64,000 nt of DNA from Roseiarcus sp963798015 (GCA_963798015.1 CAWCSA010000023.1:496001-560000); one strand, 5' to 3'; counted from the stretch's first letter, positions 1 through 11,084 are shown. Translations and numbers: made by a program. Notes: a model not told the origin generated them from the letters alone.

Positions 1-48
1 TGTCCACCGAACCCTGTCATGGGTCTGGGAAAGAGACCTAGTAGCGCA

Positions 49-77
49 CGACGCCGGCGCACCTGGCGCCGGCGTCG
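49..77. terminator. GC-rich perfect hairpin downstream of the 1007-aa gene
   Basis: Two perfectly complementary 12-base arms (CGACGCCGGCGC and its complement) flank a 5-base loop. The hairpin lies 36 bases past the stop of the minus-strand gene that ends at 113. No T-run follows on the minus strand, so it may be a transcript-stabilising 3' hairpin rather than a classical intrinsic terminator. Confidence 0.45.
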
Positions 78-112
78 ACATTTGAACTCGTCTGGCTGCG
101 CTTGAGCGGCCG

Positions 113-3100
113 TCAAAAAGAGACGCGGCGCAGAATGATCTTGATCGGAACGTCCGGCCGGTGCGTCTCGCTAAGGACGGTGATCACGACGCGCTCGGCC
201 CAGGCGTAGCGGGCGAGTTCTTCGATCTCGTCCTCGCGACTGAAATATATACGTTCGTGTCCCTCCTCGGTCAGGAGATGGAAGCCTTCGAAGTCGCCGA
301 AACGATCGTATACCACGCCGTTGACCTTGCCGGTGTGACCGTGTTCTCCGTGCGGCTTTCCTGCGGTCGGGAGCTTCAAAGGCGGCTGATATCCATTTGG
401 AGAAGGCGGAATCTTGGAAGGGTCGGCTCCCATGCCGATGATGCGGCCGGATATATATCCGATCCATCGCACCAGCACCGGGTACCACCGGTTGCTTGGA
501 TCGATCAGGGTCAGGCGCCATTTGAGGATCGCGAGCAGGTTCTCATCGCCGGGAAGGATGATGCTTTCAGCCTGAACCGAAATCCTCATTTGGAAGTTTC
601 CTGTGATGTAACGCCACAGGAGCTGGGTTACGGGGGCGGCTTGCGGCGACATCGCGGGCTGAAGCAGTATTTTCGGCTGAGGCGGGGGTGCAGGCGGCGT
701 GGGAACGATGACCTGTTTCGTCGTGATGCGGCTCACCAGGATGTCGAACTCATCGCCGCCACGGACGGAAGCGGGCAGGTCGACGGTCAGCAATCCGGCA
801 AAGCTGGCCCCGGAGCCCGGCGGAATCGGGAGATAGGTGACCGGACTGACAACCGGACACTGAATGGTGTGGGCGTCCGCGGCCGTCAGAGTCTCCTCCG
901 GATAGAGCTGCGCCGCCAGTTTCAGGACGGAACTCGCGCTCACTGCTGGCCAATAGAGACTGGCTACGCTGCCGAGCGGAGTCTTGCCCCATTCGATCAT
1001 CATTTCGTCGGGATAGCTCAGAATGCTGGTCTTGTCCGAGGATTGGGGCGGCGGACTGGGCCGGGCGTCAATGGTCTGCGGAACCCTGTGCGTCGCGGGA
1101 AATCCCGGATTGCCCGACGTCTTCACCTGAAGATTTCGCTGCGCCAGTTTGTCGGAGATCTGCGTGTTCTCGATCACCCCATTGACGTTCTCGATCGGCG
1201 CGCCGGTATAGGCGATCTGCGCCACCAGGCAGCTGTGCTCGGCGCCGATTAACCAATGCTGTACGGTTTGTCCGCCATATTTGTTGGACGAGTCATTGAC
1301 GTTAAGAAAACATCCAAAGAACGCCCAAGCATAATCATTCGTGCCCGGAATGATTATGGTCTGGTTGTTGGCGCCCGTAGACCCGTAATCGTTGGGATTG
1401 GCGTCGTAATTGGCGTTGGCGAAGAACGGCAGCGAGCAGCCGTTGATGTTGTTGCTTCCGTCGGTTCCGGGCAGCGGGCTCTGGGGGTTGTTGAGACTTC
1501 CAGTGCTCGGATAGGTGACGTTAGGGTCCACGCCGCTCGTGGCGGAGGCGACGTTGATGTAATCCATGTCGAAAGTCTGGGTGGTCAGGACACGGAAGAA
1601 CACCTTCACGTTCGAGGCCTCGGCGGATGTGCCGGGGGAGCCCCTGAGGCGAACGCGGGCGATGGCGAAGTTGTAGTTGTTGTCCTTTCCGGTCTTTGGA
1701 TTAACGAGAGAATCGCCGTTGAGCGCGCCGTTCTGATTCGGGAGAAGTGTATCGAGCGGATCCGAGACTTCTGTATCAGGCGGCGGATAGGCTGTATTCA
1801 GATAGCCGTAGTTCTTGTTGAGCCAGGTGATCAGATTCTGGATGTAGGTGTAGGCGCCGGAAAAACTGTCGGAGAGAGTTGGCGCCGGCGTGGTTCCGGG
1901 CGGAGATTTGACCGGGGTCTTGTCGAGCGCCGGGGTGCCGGTGAAGACGCGCAAATCCTGGCTGAGCCAGAAGCCATTGTTGGCCGCGCTATTGACGTTG
2001 GTAAAGTAGGGATCGTCGCCTCCCAATAGGAAGAACTCCGCGTCCGGAGTGAGTTGGTCGGCTTGCCCGAGGATGCTGATCGAGGCGTTGGCCGTGAAGG
2101 TCTTGGGCGCCGCCCCTGAAGCGGGGAAGACGCCAAGAGACGAGTTGGTGAAGTCCACCCCGTAGCCAAACCGAATGCGCTGCGGCACGGTGGCGTTGGC
2201 GCCGGTATTCCCGAGATCGTAGATGATCGTGGGGTCCGCGGGAAGCGTGAGACCCGGGATGTTGGGGGCTTTGAAAGAACCGGATAGCGAAGGCGTCGAA
2301 GATCCGACCGCGTTCGGCGTCAATCCTTCAAGGAACAGGTAGAAGGCGTCGGCATAGGTGGGCGTGTCTTTCACCTCGTCGCGGCCAAAGTTGTTCTTTC
2401 GCGTAACAAAATAGAAGTTCTTGGTCGCGCAGGCGCCGCTCGCAATCGAGTCGTTGTATCCAAGGGCGTTTTCTGGCGTCCCAGATTCGGGCGTGAAGGC
2501 ATATGTGAAGAAATTGTTCGGATTGGGAGAATAGCCGGAGGTGGTGCTGCTCGTCTGACTATCCCATTGGGCCACCCTGGCCGGATCATAACCTACGCAG
2601 TAGTTCCCTGAGACATTGCTGTCGAGCGCGTAGCATAGAAAAGTGGTAGGGCCAGCGTTCGGAGTGAAACCTTCGGGCGTGCTGTATGTCTGTCCTGGCC
2701 CAAGATTGAAAATGAAGGCCACCAGGTACCGGGGAGAAGCAGAAGGACCGAAGTCAAGGAGGCCCATAGGCTGCGTGCCGCTCAATGTCGGTATCGGCTG
2801 CGTCCCGTCTAACAGGGAGGTGCCGAAGCCCCCAGCGAGATAGATGGGCCAAAACGCGCCACCAAAGATATAGGTAGGGGTTTCGGCCCCTCCACGGTAA
2901 AGAACGACTGCGTGGCTATTGGTCGTGTCCGAGTTTACGAATGTCCAGGTTATATTACCCCCAGACGGGCTGCCATTCCAGGCCCAAGTAACGGTCACGT
3001 ATGCGGATATCCTCGGAGTCGGGGCTGGGCGCATATCCGGATGGCCCCGGTGAACAACGGGATGAGGAACTGCTCCCGCGTTCAGAAGTACAGTGTTACG

Positions 3101-3136
3101 GGCCCGAAGAATACGCGAAGTCGTTCTTTTAGCCAT
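113..3136 (-). CDS. Large hypothetical protein, 1007 aa
   Basis: A long open frame with a GGAG motif 11 bases upstream of the ATG. I do not recognise the family. There is no clear signal peptide or membrane segment. The first ~750 residues are rich in Gly, Asn, Thr, Ser and Pro and low in Lys, as in beta-rich extracellular or structural proteins. A Pro-rich linker (VPTPPAPPPQPK) lies near residue 820, followed by a stretch that looks like a bilayer-independent beta domain. The last ~65 residues (from GKVNGVVYDRFGDFEGF) form a compact, charged module that looks separate from the rest. The gene stands alone, with over 400 bases of AT-richer DNA upstream. Role unknown: candidates are a secreted surface protein without a Sec signal or a type I-exported protein. 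No RTX repeats were seen. Confidence 0.7.
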   Translation of the reverse strand: MAKRTTSRILRARNTVLLNAGAVPHPVVHRGHPDMRPAPTPRISAYVTVTWAWNGSPSGGNITWTFVNSDTTNSHAVVLYRGGAETPTYIFGGAFWPIYLAGGFGTSLLDGTQPIPTLSGTQPMGLLDFGPSASPRYLVAFIFNLGPGQTYSTPEGFTPNAGPTTFLCYALDSNVSGNYCVGYDPARVAQWDSQTSSTTSGYSPNPNNFFTYAFTPESGTPENALGYNDSIASGACATKNFYFVTRKNNFGRDEVKDTPTYADAFYLFLEGLTPNAVGSSTPSLSGSFKAPNIPGLTLPADPTIIYDLGNTGANATVPQRIRFGYGVDFTNSSLGVFPASGAAPKTFTANASISILGQADQLTPDAEFFLLGGDDPYFTNVNSAANNGFWLSQDLRVFTGTPALDKTPVKSPPGTTPAPTLSDSFSGAYTYIQNLITWLNKNYGYLNTAYPPPDTEVSDPLDTLLPNQNGALNGDSLVNPKTGKDNNYNFAIARVRLRGSPGTSAEASNVKVFFRVLTTQTFDMDYINVASATSGVDPNVTYPSTGSLNNPQSPLPGTDGSNNINGCSLPFFANANYDANPNDYGSTGANNQTIIIPGTNDYAWAFFGCFLNVNDSSNKYGGQTVQHWLIGAEHSCLVAQIAYTGAPIENVNGVIENTQISDKLAQRNLQVKTSGNPGFPATHRVPQTIDARPSPPPQSSDKTSILSYPDEMMIEWGKTPLGSVASLYWPAVSASSVLKLAAQLYPEETLTAADAHTIQCPVVSPVTYLPIPPGSGASFAGLLTVDLPASVRGGDEFDILVSRITTKQVIVPTPPAPPPQPKILLQPAMSPQAAPVTQLLWRYITGNFQMRISVQAESIILPGDENLLAILKWRLTLIDPSNRWYPVLVRWIGYISGRIIGMGADPSKIPPSPNGYQPPLKLPTAGKPHGEHGHTGKVNGVVYDRFGDFEGFHLLTEEGHERIYFSREDEIEELARYAWAERVVITVLSETHRPDVPIKIILRRVSF

Positions 3137-3559
3137 TGAACTGCTGCTCCGGTAATAAATTATATTTCGAAAATCGTATTAATAATCGCGTTTCGAATGG
3201 ACAAAGCTCTCTCTGACCGAATCGAGCCAAATTTCATTGTCTTAGCCGAGTGCAGCCTAGTAACTCTGTGGACCGGACAGCGTCCCTATGTCTGTGGAGC
3301 CGTTGTGAAGGCCAGCGATGACAGTCGATAGCGTGGCTCTGTATCGTCGCCCTTTTTTGGGCCACGCTCCCTCACCCTGAAGCCCCCCGGCGCTGGGTCG
3401 CTATGATCCAATACTCAGCCCAATTGGTATTTCTCGCAAATCTTTGCGGAAGTTGCCACAACGGAAGCGCACGCGCTGTGATTTGGGTCACACTATCACG
3501 CGAATCTTTTGGCAAGTGTCGGACGCGTCCGGCGAGAGGCGCAGGCCTTCAATCGCCGT
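3137..3559. other. Intergenic region: AT-rich upstream region, hairpin and CRP-type box
   Basis: 423 bases without a convincing gene. Next to the 1007-aa gene the DNA is AT-rich (TAATAAATTATATTTCGAAA) and probably holds its promoter. A nested hairpin lies at 3331-3367: outer arms GCGTGGC/GCCACGC, inner GCCC-T6-GGGC. A CRP-type box is at 3477-3492. Open frames on the plus strand here run on into the complement of the DUF255 gene and look like shadows. Confidence 0.5.
3477..3492. promoter_or_regulatory. CRP-type palindrome TGTGA-N6-TCACA
   Basis: TGTGATTTGGGTCACA carries both conserved half-sites of the cAMP-CRP consensus with the correct 6-base spacing. It lies 68 bases beyond the 3' end of the DUF255 gene and about 340 bases upstream of the 1007-aa gene, so its target promoter is unclear. 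Binding is inferred from sequence only. Confidence 0.4.
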
Positions 3560-5572
<2,013 letters not shown>

Positions 5573-5705
5573 TGACGTTCTCCGCAACCGGCGAGGGTAG
5601 CACCCGTTGGCGACGTGGTCCCAAGCCCGTCGACAGACGGACCGTGTCAGCCGCCTATTGTAGACGCGGTCGCCGAACCGCGTCGGCCGCGCTCAGCGAG
5701 CGCGG

Positions 5706-6669
5706 CTACACGAGCGCGGCCTTCAGCATAGCCTTGAACCGGCTCGAGTCGAAGGTCCAAAGGATGTCGGCGCCCTCGTGCTCGCCGGCCGCCTCGCGCC
5801 ACACATGGGCGTTGTTGTCGTCGTGGTGCACGTTCAGCCGGTCGACCACGGTCATACCCCGGGTGAGTCTGCTCCCGGTCTCAATCGCCACGCGATGACG
5901 CGACCACGAAAGGCCGATCGAGCGGTCGAGTGCCACCGCCATCGCGGTCGGATCGGCGAGCGAGAGGCCGACCTCGCCGGTCTGGAGCCGATAGGCCTCG
6001 CGGGCGGTCGTGTTCGAACTCGATGGCGAACTTGGCCTTCGCCGTGCCGAGCGCCTCGATGGCTGCGATTTCGTGGTCCTGCAACACAGACGCGCCGCGC
6101 GAGACGTGCCAGCCGACCATCTCGATGTTGAGCTTCGAGCGGAAGACGGCGCGCGCTGCTTCCGGATCAACCCAGATGTTATATTCCGCCGCCGGCGTCA
6201 CGTTGCCCTCGCAGCAGGGCGCGCCGCCCATCACCACGCAGCGGCCGATCCGCTCCGCGAGTTTGGGATCGCGCTTCAGCGCCAGCGCGACATTGGTCAG
6301 CGGACCGAGCGTCACCAGGGTAAGACCCGGCTTTTCGTGCGAAAGCCGTTGGATCGCGTCCACAGCGTCTTCACGCTCGGGCCTGCGTTTCGGCTTTGGA
6401 AAGCCGTGATCGCCCATACCGTCTTTGCCGTGGAACCAATGTGCATGGTCGTGTGCGCGGGAGAGCGGCTTGTCAGCTCCAACAAAGACGGGAACGTCGG
6501 AATTGCAGACCTCGGCGGTCAAGAGCGCGTTCTGGGTCGCCTGCTCAAGCCCCACGTTGCCCGCGACCGTCGTCAGTCCGAGCACACGGACGTTCGGATC
6601 GGCGAGCGCCATGATGATCGCGACGGCGTCGTCGGAGGCGGTGTCTGTGTCGATGAGAAAGTTGCGCAT
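5706..6669 (-). pseudogene. Inosine-uridine preferring nucleoside hydrolase, frameshifted
   Basis: N-ribohydrolase family (cleaves the N-glycosidic bond of ribonucleosides in salvage). The N-terminal frame starts MRNFLIDTDTASDDAVAI, with the calcium-binding DTDxxxDD motif of the family, and continues through LVTLGPLTNVAL, VVMGGA and AAEYNIWVDPEAA. It breaks at about 6010-6020. Homologous sequence resumes in the next frame (SNTTAREAYRLQTGEVGLSL, then ADPTAMAVALD and RGMTVVDR) down to 5706. Dropping one G, so the join reads EFNTTAREAYR, gives a continuous protein of about 320 residues, the normal family length. Either a recently inactivated gene or a consensus error. A remnant of a second copy lies at 7159-7224. 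Confidence 0.8.
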
Positions 6670-6725
6670 GGATCCTAGATTTCTCGCGTCGCCCGATCAG
6701 GCAGCGCGTGTTCGTCCAAAAAGGC

Positions 6726-7145
6726 TTACGAGAATCGACTGGGTAACGTGAACCTCGCCGCTGATCTTTGGAATGTTGCCGGAGATACCCGCGACGCGAC
6801 GATCATAGAAGATGTGTCGGTCTGGTGCAGGGAGCTCTCCGGCCTTGGGAAATCTTGTGAGGGGACGAACGCCAGCGCCAACCCGCGGCCCGACAAACTA
6901 AGCGCGGGATTGCCGCATTTCATGAAGGTCCCGCGCCTCATTGCAGGTGGCGGTCGGTAACGGCGGAACTCGATTGGCTGATTGGGTGGAAGCGTAACGG
7001 AAGAAGCCCGAAAATAGGTGACGTCGGCGAAAGGCTTCCGGTAGATCTTCCGGCAGATCGCGCAATGGCAAAAAAAGCGACCGATCGGGTTCCCGGCGAT
7101 ACTGAAGCGCGAAGCGCCACAGAGGCAGGCGCAACTCTGGTTCAT
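6726..7145 (-). CDS. GFA/CENP-V family protein, partly degenerate zinc site
   Basis: A 139-aa protein of the glutathione-dependent formaldehyde-activating (Gfa) fold. The N-terminal zinc ligands are visible (CLCGASRF, then FFCHCAICRK near residue 25). In the usual C-terminal R-x-FCxxCG ligand pair the first Cys is replaced (RGTFMKCGNP), so one zinc site may be altered. Most family members have unknown substrates; few are true S-(hydroxymethyl)glutathione synthases. The ATG at 7145 is the only good start. The gene sits between a nucleoside hydrolase gene and a remnant of the same gene type, which suggests it arrived by insertion or was enclosed by a duplication. Confidence 0.75.
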   Translation of the reverse strand: MNQSCACLCGASRFSIAGNPIGRFFCHCAICRKIYRKPFADVTYFRASSVTLPPNQPIEFRRYRPPPAMRRGTFMKCGNPALSLSGRGLALAFVPSQDFPRPESSLHQTDTSSMIVASRVSPATFQRSAARFTLPSRFS

Positions 7146-7158
7146 TTGGTCTCCCGCC

Positions 7159-7224
7159 TCACGCCACGATCATTGCGACCGCGTCATCGGAAGCGGTGTC
7201 GGCGTCGATGAAAGAGTTGCGCAT
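7159..7224 (-). pseudogene. 21-codon remnant of a nucleoside hydrolase gene
   Basis: Read on the minus strand from the ATG at 7224, this stretch encodes MRNSFIDADTASDDAVAMIV, then Ala and a stop. It matches the start of the nucleoside hydrolase that begins at 6669 (MRNFLIDTDTASDDAVAIIM) in about 16 of 21 residues. Similarity extends a little upstream of the ATG in both copies (about 12 further bases, ending TCTCGC on the plus strand). The homology ends at the TGA, just upstream of the GFA gene. This is the broken end of a second, diverged copy. Confidence 0.8.
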
Positions 7225-7258
7225 CGGTCCAAATCGTCTCGCGGCTCATTCCGTCCGT

Positions 7259-8693
7259 TCATGCGCTGAAGCGGCTTTCGCTGAGATCGGGCCTCGCCGC
7301 CTCGTGATAGGCGGAGGCGAGGCTGAGGCAGTCAAGCTCGCCGCGATTGCGGCCGATGATCTGAATCCCCATCGGCAATCCGCGCGAGTTCGAATCCGGC
7401 CGGCGCCGCGAGCGCCGGGCCCCCCATCATCGTCGCCGGAACAACGCATTTCATCCATTCGTGATAGGTCGTCATCGTGCGCCCCGCGATCGCCGCGGGC
7501 CAGTGGGTTTCGACCGGAAAAGGAAAAAGCTGCGCGGTCGGCAGGACGAGAAAGTCGTATTGCCCGAGGAAGCGCTGCATGGCGTGAGTCCAGCGGGTGC
7601 GCACGGATGATGCGGCCGAAATGTCGAAGGCGGAGAGCTTTGAGCCGCATTCGACTTCCCACTGGGCCTCGGGCTTCAGGAGCTGTCGGCTCGCCGGATC
7701 GTTCCAGAAAGGCAGGAGGTTCGCGCTCGCCTGCCAGTGGCGCAGACGGACGAAGGCGTCCCATAGTTCGTCGAAAGAAAACTCGGGAATAGCAGGCTCG
7801 ATAATGCAGCCCAGGTGCGCGAACACCTTCAGCGCCTGCTCGCAGACCGTCAGCACGCCGGCCTCGCAAGGGAGAGCGCCGTTCCAGTCGGCGGCCCAGG
7901 CGATGCGGACGCCCTTCTTAGGCGCGCTTAGGGGTTCGGCGAATTCGCGTCCGTCGCCACCGAGCGAAAGCGGCTCACGTGGATCGTAGCCCGCCATCAC
8001 CGAGAGCAGAAGAGCAAGGTCCGCGGGGTTGCGCGCCATCGGTCCGTTGACAGTCATCGTAGGCAGCCAGATTTCGCGTCCATTGTTCGGAACCCGCCCG
8101 ATCGACGGACGTAGGCCATAGACGGCGTTCCACCCCGCCGGGTTGCGCAGGCTGCCGCCGTAGTCGGAGCCGTCCGAAAGCGCGACCATTCTCAGCGCCA
8201 GCGCGACCGCCGCGCCGCCGCTACTGCCGCCGGCGGTGAGAGCTGGATCGTAAGCGTTGCGTGTAGCGCCATAGACGGGATTGAAGGTCTGGGAGCCGAG
8301 GCCGAATTCCGGCGTGTTGGTCTTGCCAATGATGATTGCGCCCGCGGCGCGAAGCCGCTCGACGAAGATCGAATCCTCAGCTGGCATGAAGCGCTCGAGC
8401 AGCGGCGAGCCCATCGTCATGGCGATGCCCTTCACCGCCGCGAGATCCTTGACCGCGAGCGGCAGCCCGAACAAGGCGCCGCTGGCGGGCGCGGAATCCT
8501 TGGCGCGCGCGTCGGCCAAACAGTCCTCGCGGGAACGCCGCGCGACGATGGCGTTGAAGGTCGGGTTCAACGCGTCGATCCGGTTGAGCGTTGCTTCCAT
8601 GAGCTCGACGCAGGAGAGCTCGCGGGCTTTTAACCGCCTCACGAGTTCGACCGCGTCGAGACGGAAGACTTCGGGAGAGGCGGCCTGCGTCAT
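7259..8693 (-). pseudogene. Amidase (amidase-signature family), C-terminal frameshift
   Basis: Amidase-signature hydrolase, acting on an unknown amide. The open frame from 8693 runs 453 aa to 7332 and contains the catalytic Lys region (GLPLAVKDLAAVKG) and the Ser-rich signature (NAYDPALTAGGSSGGAAVAL, DGSDYGGSLRNPAGW), giving the Lys-Ser-Ser triad. The last ~20 residues (ELARIADGDSDHRPQSRRA) do not fit the family. Adding one base near 7380-7386 turns the tail into LPMGIQIIGRNRGELDCLSL and a further ~20 residues ending in a TGA at 7259, the expected C-terminus. Catalytic residues lie before the break, so the longer frame could still give a folded enzyme with an aberrant tail. Otherwise a consensus error. 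Confidence 0.8.
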
Positions 8694-8726
8694 CTCAAGC
8701 GGCCCCGCGCCGTTTCGCGCAGGCGC

Positions 8727-9914
8727 TCACGCCGTCGCCTTGAGCCGCGCGAAGCCCCGGTCGAGGTCTTCTTTGAGGTCCTCGATATCCTCGAGCCCGA
8801 CGCTGAAGCGCACGGTCGGGCCTCCGGGCGCAAAGCGTTTCGCGGTGCGGGCGGGCGTGCAGTCGAAGGGAAGGGCAAGGCTTTCGTAGCCGCCCCAGGA
8901 ATAGCCGAGTCCGAACAGCTCGAGGCCATCGAGGAACGCGGCGACTGCCGCTTCCGGCGCCGGCTTCAGTACGATCGAAAACAGGCCCGACGAACCCGAA
9001 AAGTCGCGCTTCCAAAGCGCGTGGCCAGGATGATCGGGCAAAGCCGGGTGGATGACACGCAAGACCTCTAGACGGCTGCTCAGCCATTGCGCCAGCGCCA
9101 GCCCCTGGCGCTCCGCCTCTCGCAGCCTGAGCTCCATGGTGCGCAGACCGCGCAGCGCGAGAAACACATCCTCGGGGCTGGGGGGAACGGCCATCAGATG
9201 GACGCATTGATGCAGCCGCTCGAACCACGTTTCATTCGCTGAGACGAGGCCGAGCAGAAGGTCGGCGTGGCCGGAGAGATATTTGGTGCCCGCTTCGATC
9301 GTCAGGTCGACGCCATGGGCGTGCGACGAGAAAAACAGCGGCGTCGCCCAGGTGTTGTCCATGATGACGCAGGCGCCCCGCGCGTGCGCGGCCGCCGCGA
9401 TCGCGGGGACGTCCTGGACCTCGAGGGTCTCCGAGCCCGGCAATTCGGTGAACACGACTTTGGTGTTCGGTCGCATCAGCGTGGCGACGCCTTCGCCGAT
9501 TGCGGGATCGTAGTAAGTGGTCTCGATCCCCATCCGCCTCAGCGTCATGTCGGCGAATGCGCGCGCGGGCCGATAAACGGAATCCGTCATCAGCATGTGA
9601 TCGCCAGCGCTCAGCGCCGTCATGAGCGCAACAACGATCGCCGCCAGCCCCGAGGGCACGAGCACCGTTCCCGCCGCGCCCGAAAGGTCGGTCCACGCGG
9701 AGCACAGGGCCTCGGTCGTCGGCGTGCCGCGGGTGCCATAGGTGAAGCGCTGGGCGCGGCTCTTGAGCGTCGCGACATCGGGATAAAGCACGGTCGAGCC
9801 GCGAAACGGCGGCACGTTGATGAAGCCCTGCGAGGACTCAACGTCGCGGCCGAGATTCACGAGGCGCGAGCGCCGCCTCAAGCTCGCGCGCGTTTCGTCG
9901 GTGAGTTTGGCCAT
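8727..9914 (-). CDS. metC: Cystathionine beta-lyase / Cys-Met metabolism PLP enzyme
   Basis: A 395-aa fold-type I PLP enzyme of the Cys/Met metabolism family. Visible are the PLP-binding Asp (VIMDNTWATP near residue 185), the Schiff-base lysine K211 in GTKYLSGHAD, and the C-terminal substrate-binding RFSVGLEDIEDL. By family it splits cystathionine to homocysteine, pyruvate and ammonia; gamma-lyase or sulfhydrylase activity cannot be excluded from sequence. It is divergent from an AapJ-type amino-acid binding protein gene. A metC next to the aap genes is a familiar arrangement in Rhizobiales, which supports the MetC assignment. Cytoplasmic. Confidence 0.85.
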   Translation of the reverse strand: MAKLTDETRASLRRRSRLVNLGRDVESSQGFINVPPFRGSTVLYPDVATLKSRAQRFTYGTRGTPTTEALCSAWTDLSGAAGTVLVPSGLAAIVVALMTALSAGDHMLMTDSVYRPARAFADMTLRRMGIETTYYDPAIGEGVATLMRPNTKVVFTELPGSETLEVQDVPAIAAAAHARGACVIMDNTWATPLFFSSHAHGVDLTIEAGTKYLSGHADLLLGLVSANETWFERLHQCVHLMAVPPSPEDVFLALRGLRTMELRLREAERQGLALAQWLSSRLEVLRVIHPALPDHPGHALWKRDFSGSSGLFSIVLKPAPEAAVAAFLDGLELFGLGYSWGGYESLALPFDCTPARTAKRFAPGGPTVRFSVGLEDIEDLKEDLDRGFARLKATA

Positions 9915-10070
9915 TGAGGTCGTGCGGGCTCCGAACGTCAGTTTTGACCGTTGCCTAGCACGCTTCGGCGGCGTTGGCAGCCGATTGACTTCCTATCCCG
10001 GTTATCCCGACTATGGCGCCATCATCTTGGGCGAGAGCCCTGAGTGTTTCGCGTCACTAAGGAGATTGTC

Positions 10071-11084
10071 ATGCGATCGCACTTTGCTTGGCTTGCCGGC
10101 GCGGCGCTTAGCGCCATGGCCGTCTTTTCCGCCAACGCGGGCACGCTCGACAAGGTCAAAGCGCGCGGGCAATTGATCTGCGGCGCCAATCCCGGCCTCG
10201 CCGGCTTCGGCCTGCCGGACGATCAGGGAATGTACAAGGGCCTCGACGTCGACGAATGCAAGGCGATCGCCGCGGCGATCTTCAACGATCCCAACAAGGT
10301 CAAATACCAGCCGATCAACGCCAAGGACCGCCCCACGATTCTGGCCGGGGGCGAGATCGACGTCCTGATCCGCAACACCACCTGGACGCTGTCGCGCCAG
10401 ACCGGAGGCATGTTCTTTACCGGGATCAACTTCTACGACGGACAGGGTTTCATGGTGCGCAAGAAGCTTGGCGTCAATTCGGCGCTCAAGCTCGACGGCG
10501 CGTCGATCTGCGTCCAACAGGGGACGACGACCGAGCTCAATCTCGCCGACTATTTTCGCGCTAACAACATGAAGCTCGAGGCGGTGGTTTTCGCAACCGA
10601 CGAAGAGGCGACCAAGGCCTATGACAGCGGCCGTTGCGACGCCTACACCACCGACGCCTCGGGCCTCTATTCCGAGCGGCTCAAGATGTCCAACCCGGAC
10701 GACCATATCGTGCTGCCGGAAATCATCTCCAAGGAGCCGCTCGGCCCCTCGGTGCGCAGGGACGACGTGCAGTGGTTCCAGATCGTGCAATGGACCCACT
10801 ATGCGCTCATCACCGCAGAGGAGCTGGGCGTCACCCAAGCGAACGTCGACGAGAAGCTCAAATCCGACAATCCGGCAATTCGTCGTCTGCTCGGTGTCGA
10901 GGGCAGCTACGGCGAGGGCCTCGGCCTGACTAACGATTGGGCCTATCGCATCATCAAGGCCGTCGGCAATTACGGGGAGATTTTCGAGCGCAACGTGGGC
11001 CAGGGCTCGCCGATCAAGATCAGCCGGGGCTTGAACGCGCTATGGAACAAGGGCGGCCTGCAATATGCCCCGCCAATTCGGTGA
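10071..11084 (+). CDS. aapJ: General L-amino acid ABC transporter periplasmic binding protein (AapJ-like)
   Basis: A 337-aa periplasmic solute-binding protein of family 3. The start at 10071 is set by AAGGAG 6 bases upstream and by the signal peptide it exposes (MRSHFAWLAGAALSAMAVFS, cleavage after ANA). Family features include LDKVKARGQLICGANPGLAG, DVDECKAIAAAIF and NNTTWTLSR-like text (IRNTTWTLSRQTGG near residue 100). In Rhizobiales it feeds the AapQMP permease. Here no permease or ATPase gene follows; an adenylate cyclase gene starts 65 bases downstream, so the binding protein is an orphan or uses permeases encoded elsewhere. The upstream DNA holds TTGACT at 9985 and two TATCCCG direct repeats 9 bases apart, a possible promoter/operator. 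Confidence 0.88.
   Translation: MRSHFAWLAGAALSAMAVFSANAGTLDKVKARGQLICGANPGLAGFGLPDDQGMYKGLDVDECKAIAAAIFNDPNKVKYQPINAKDRPTILAGGEIDVLIRNTTWTLSRQTGGMFFTGINFYDGQGFMVRKKLGVNSALKLDGASICVQQGTTTELNLADYFRANNMKLEAVVFATDEEATKAYDSGRCDAYTTDASGLYSERLKMSNPDDHIVLPEIISKEPLGPSVRRDDVQWFQIVQWTHYALITAEELGVTQANVDEKLKSDNPAIRRLLGVEGSYGEGLGLTNDWAYRIIKAVGNYGEIFERNVGQGSPIKISRGLNALWNKGGLQYAPPIR

Noticed and set aside
161..2029. Plus-strand frames of 363 and 257 codons opposite the 1007-aa gene
   Set aside because: I considered them because the 1007-aa protein is unrecognised, but the minus frame is far longer and has a ribosome-binding site, and its product is smooth in composition while the plus frames are Arg-rich shadows.
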